Origin: an uncultured Selenomonadaceae bacterium
Lineage (GTDB): Bacteria; Bacillota; Negativicutes; Selenomonadales; Selenomonadaceae
NCBI GenBank assembly: GCA_905236325.1
Contig: CAJOPJ010000217.1
Span: 1 to 8,160 of the forward strand
Reading direction: 5' to 3'
Length of the DNA stretch: 8,160 nt
Shown: positions 6,906 to 8,160 of the stretch, one piece after another
How the letters are laid out: every line of letters starts with the position of its first letter
Numbering within the stretch: position 1 is the first letter of the stretch
Notes under the pieces: model-generated
Databases searched by the model: none
What the model was told of the DNA's origin: nothing
The model's input: only the letters and a program-made list of their open reading frames with translations
Translations under genes and position numbers: made by a program

Positions 6906-7496
6906 ATGAAAGAAATAACTTTAATAGCTATCGGCTCATCAACAGGCGGAACAGACGCGCTTGCAAAAATACTTCCATTCCTTCGTCCGCCTATGCCGCC
7001 GATTGTAATTGTACAGCATATTCCGGCAGGATTTTCAAAAATGTTTGCCGACAGAATGAACAATGAAAGCGTCCTAACTGTCAAAGAAGGCGAACACGGC
7101 GAAGTTATAAAGCCGAATTGGGTTTATATTGCGCCTGGTGGTTTGCATATGAATTTACGCAAATTTGGGGACAATTTGCAGATAAATTGTTTCATGGGGC
7201 CGCCTGTTCATTCATGCCGCCCCGCTGTTGATATTTTGTTCAATTCTGTTGCCGAACTTGTTGGCGGCTCTGCACTTGGTGTAATTTTGACAGGTATTGG
7301 GCACGACGGCACTGCCGGTTTGCTTGCAATGAAAAGCAAAGGCTCACCGGCTTTAGGGCAGGACGAAGCTACTTCCGTTGTCTATGGTATGCCGAAATCT
7401 GCATTTGACGCCGGAGCAGTTGATACTCAAGTTGCCCTGCCGCAAATGGCTTTAGCAATTACTTCAATGGTTCATAAGCGCAATGGACGTATTTAA
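6906..7496 (+). CDS. Free-standing CheB-type protein-glutamate methylesterase domain
   Basis: The 196 residues consist of a CheB methylesterase domain alone. The catalytic triad of the family is visible: Ser12 in IGSSTGG (9-15), His38 in VQHIP (36-40) and Asp134 in TGIGHDGTAGL (129-139). Other conserved segments are FADRMN (47-52), YIAPGGLHM (74-82) and CRPAVDILF (104-112). In chemotaxis CheB removes methyl groups from, and deamidates, glutamate/glutamine side chains of receptors. Here there is no N-terminal receiver domain, so phosphorylation control by CheA is not expected, and no cheR, cheA or receptor gene is in view. The true substrate is thus open. Start: the ATG at 6906 has AAGGTGG five bases upstream and gives the usual domain beginning. 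The ATG at 6864 (adding 14 residues, MIVNNRLQGGKVVS) overlaps the yacL stop as ATGA and remains possible. Co-transcription with yacL is very likely because no terminator separates them. The gene ends just before its own terminator. Confidence 0.9.
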   Translation: MKEITLIAIGSSTGGTDALAKILPFLRPPMPPIVIVQHIPAGFSKMFADRMNNESVLTVKEGEHGEVIKPNWVYIAPGGLHMNLRKFGDNLQINCFMGPPVHSCRPAVDILFNSVAELVGGSALGVILTGIGHDGTAGLLAMKSKGSPALGQDEATSVVYGMPKSAFDAGAVDTQVALPQMALAITSMVHKRNGRI

Positions 7497-7505
7497 TTTT
7501 TATTG

Positions 7506-7537
7506 GCAGTTAGAAATTTTTTTGACTGCTTTTTTTT
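7506..7537 (+). terminator. Rho-independent terminator of the yacL-cheB-like operon
   Basis: GCAGT (7506-7510) pairs with ACTGC (7525-7529). The stem can extend inward through TAGA/TTTG with two G-U pairs to about 9 bp, and eight T follow (7530-7537). It lies nine bases after the CheB-like stop. Confidence 0.75.
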
Positions 7538-7549
7538 ATGCAAAAAAAA

Positions 7550-7569
7550 TAACCTGTCGAAACAGGTTA
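7550..7569 (-). terminator. Rho-independent terminator of the minus-strand gene
   Basis: TAACCTGT (7550-7557) and ACAGGTTA (7562-7569) form a perfect 8-bp stem. Read on the minus strand, the loop is TTCG, a very stable tetraloop, and the stem is followed by a run of eight more T (complement of 7542-7549). It lies nine bases beyond the stop of the minus-strand gene. Confidence 0.88.
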
Positions 7570-7578
7570 CAAAATTCT

Positions 7579-8160
7579 TTATCTGACTGTGACAACAACG
7601 CGCTGATAATGTTTCAAATTATGTTTGCCGTTGTCCTGAACTTCCAAAATAATTTGTATTGTGTCGCCTGGATTTGCATCAGTCGGAACAGTGAAAGTTA
7701 CATTTTTTGTATTTGCGCCCTCAAGCTGAATTGAATTTAAAATCTCGCCGGGCAACAAGTCGCGCACATGATTTAGCGTAAATTCCATTGTTGGAAAATC
7801 AACAATTCTGCCTTTAACTTCGCGCAAAGCAGGTTTATCGCGCTTGTCATCTTGGTAAGTGTCTGCCTCAAAATATCTCCACCATTTGTAAGTTAAATTG
7901 TCACCGTCGGGGTCAGTCGCATTTGCGTGCAAAGTAATTTTTTCGCCGACTTCAGCCAAAATTTCATTACCTTCGGCAACAACAGCAACAGGTGCGTGAT
8001 TTGCTTTTGCGAAAGAATCTGCAACAGTCCAATCTGCGCGTGCGGCAAAATCATTTTGAATGTCATCAATCCAGCGTTTGATTGTGTAGGAAGTTTCAAA
8101 CTGATTTGTCGCTGGATTGTAATCAGCAACATCATTTACAGCCAATCTGCCTTGAAAATT
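7579..8160 (-). CDS. C-terminal part of a Sde182/DUF1593-like protein (5' end outside window)
   Basis: The frame is open from the right edge to TAA at 7581-7579, giving the last 193 residues. The family (DUF1593, sometimes named cellulose-binding protein Sde182) combines a nucleoside-hydrolase-like N-terminal domain with an Ig-like C-terminal domain and is commonly exported. What is visible: RWIDDIQNDFAARADW (29-44), which resembles the end of the hydrolase-like domain, then a linker NHAPVAV (54-60). An Ig/PKD-like beta domain follows, with ATDPDGDNLTYKWW (81-94), TFTVPTDANPGDTIQIILEV (155-174) and a terminal HYQRVVVTV (184-192). About 60 residues separate the WW and the TFTVP strand, including a charged segment (QDDKRDK) that may be an insertion. 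The ligand is not proven for the family; a sugar or nucleoside role is only suggested by the fold. Any signal peptide lies outside the window. The gene converges on the CheB-like operon and has its own terminator. No RBS or true start can be seen; the TTG at 8145 is internal. Confidence 0.78.
   Translation of the reverse strand, partial: NFQGRLAVNDVADYNPATNQFETSYTIKRWIDDIQNDFAARADWTVADSFAKANHAPVAVVAEGNEILAEVGEKITLHANATDPDGDNLTYKWWRYFEADTYQDDKRDKPALREVKGRIVDFPTMEFTLNHVRDLLPGEILNSIQLEGANTKNVTFTVPTDANPGDTIQIILEVQDNGKHNLKHYQRVVVTVR

Noticed and set aside
7483..7734. Plus-strand 83-residue open frame across the convergent gap
   Set aside because: It overlaps the end of the CheB-like gene, crosses both terminators and runs antisense to the Sde182-like gene; no ribosome binding site or family features.
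1..8160. CRISPR array, tRNA, rRNA, transposon ends, cobalamin riboswitch
   Set aside because: I read the non-coding spacers (all under 180 bases) on both strands and saw no repeat-spacer pattern, cloverleaf, transposase or conserved riboswitch core.

Overview
The window looks like an ordinary chromosomal stretch from a strictly anaerobic, low-GC Firmicute. The best guess is a member of the Negativicutes (Selenomonas/Megasphaera/Phascolarctobacterium-like). This rests on the AT-rich spacers, strong GGAGG-type ribosome binding sites, a large single-chain pyruvate:ferredoxin oxidoreductase, a cobalamin-biosynthesis methyltransferase and a YacL-type PIN/TRAM protein. The lineage is inferred from protein flavour and was not tested by any search.

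Layout, left to right. Positions 1-357 (+) hold the C-terminal part of the precorrin-2 C20-methyltransferase CbiL, probably the end of a corrinoid operon, closed by a rho-independent terminator. After a short AT-rich spacer with a second hairpin and a good sigma-70-type promoter comes a complete MATE-family efflux transporter (534-1874, +). A separate extended -10 promoter overlapping a small dyad drives a complete 1175-residue pyruvate:ferredoxin oxidoreductase (1950-5477, +) that retains all visible catalytic and Fe-S residues. Its 3' spacer folds into a two-tier hairpin followed by a T-tract. Next is a probable two-gene operon: a membrane-anchored PIN/TRAM protein of the YacL family (5638-6867, +), followed 38 bases later by a free-standing CheB-type methylesterase domain (6906-7496, +). 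Two back-to-back terminators separate this operon from a convergent minus-strand gene (7579 to beyond 8160), the C-terminal portion of a Sde182/DUF1593-like protein.

How the genes relate: the oxidoreductase is central energy metabolism (pyruvate to acetyl-CoA with reduced ferredoxin). CbiL belongs to anaerobic corrinoid synthesis. The transporter, the PIN/TRAM protein and the CheB-like enzyme have no obvious link to either. The one grouping that suggests functional coupling is PIN/TRAM plus lone CheB, because they are tightly spaced on one strand. I see no mobile element, CRISPR array, tRNA, rRNA or recognisable riboswitch, and no convincing new multi-gene system. The points most worth following up are the lone CheB coupled to the PIN/TRAM gene, the structured spacer after the oxidoreductase gene, and the dyad in that gene's promoter.
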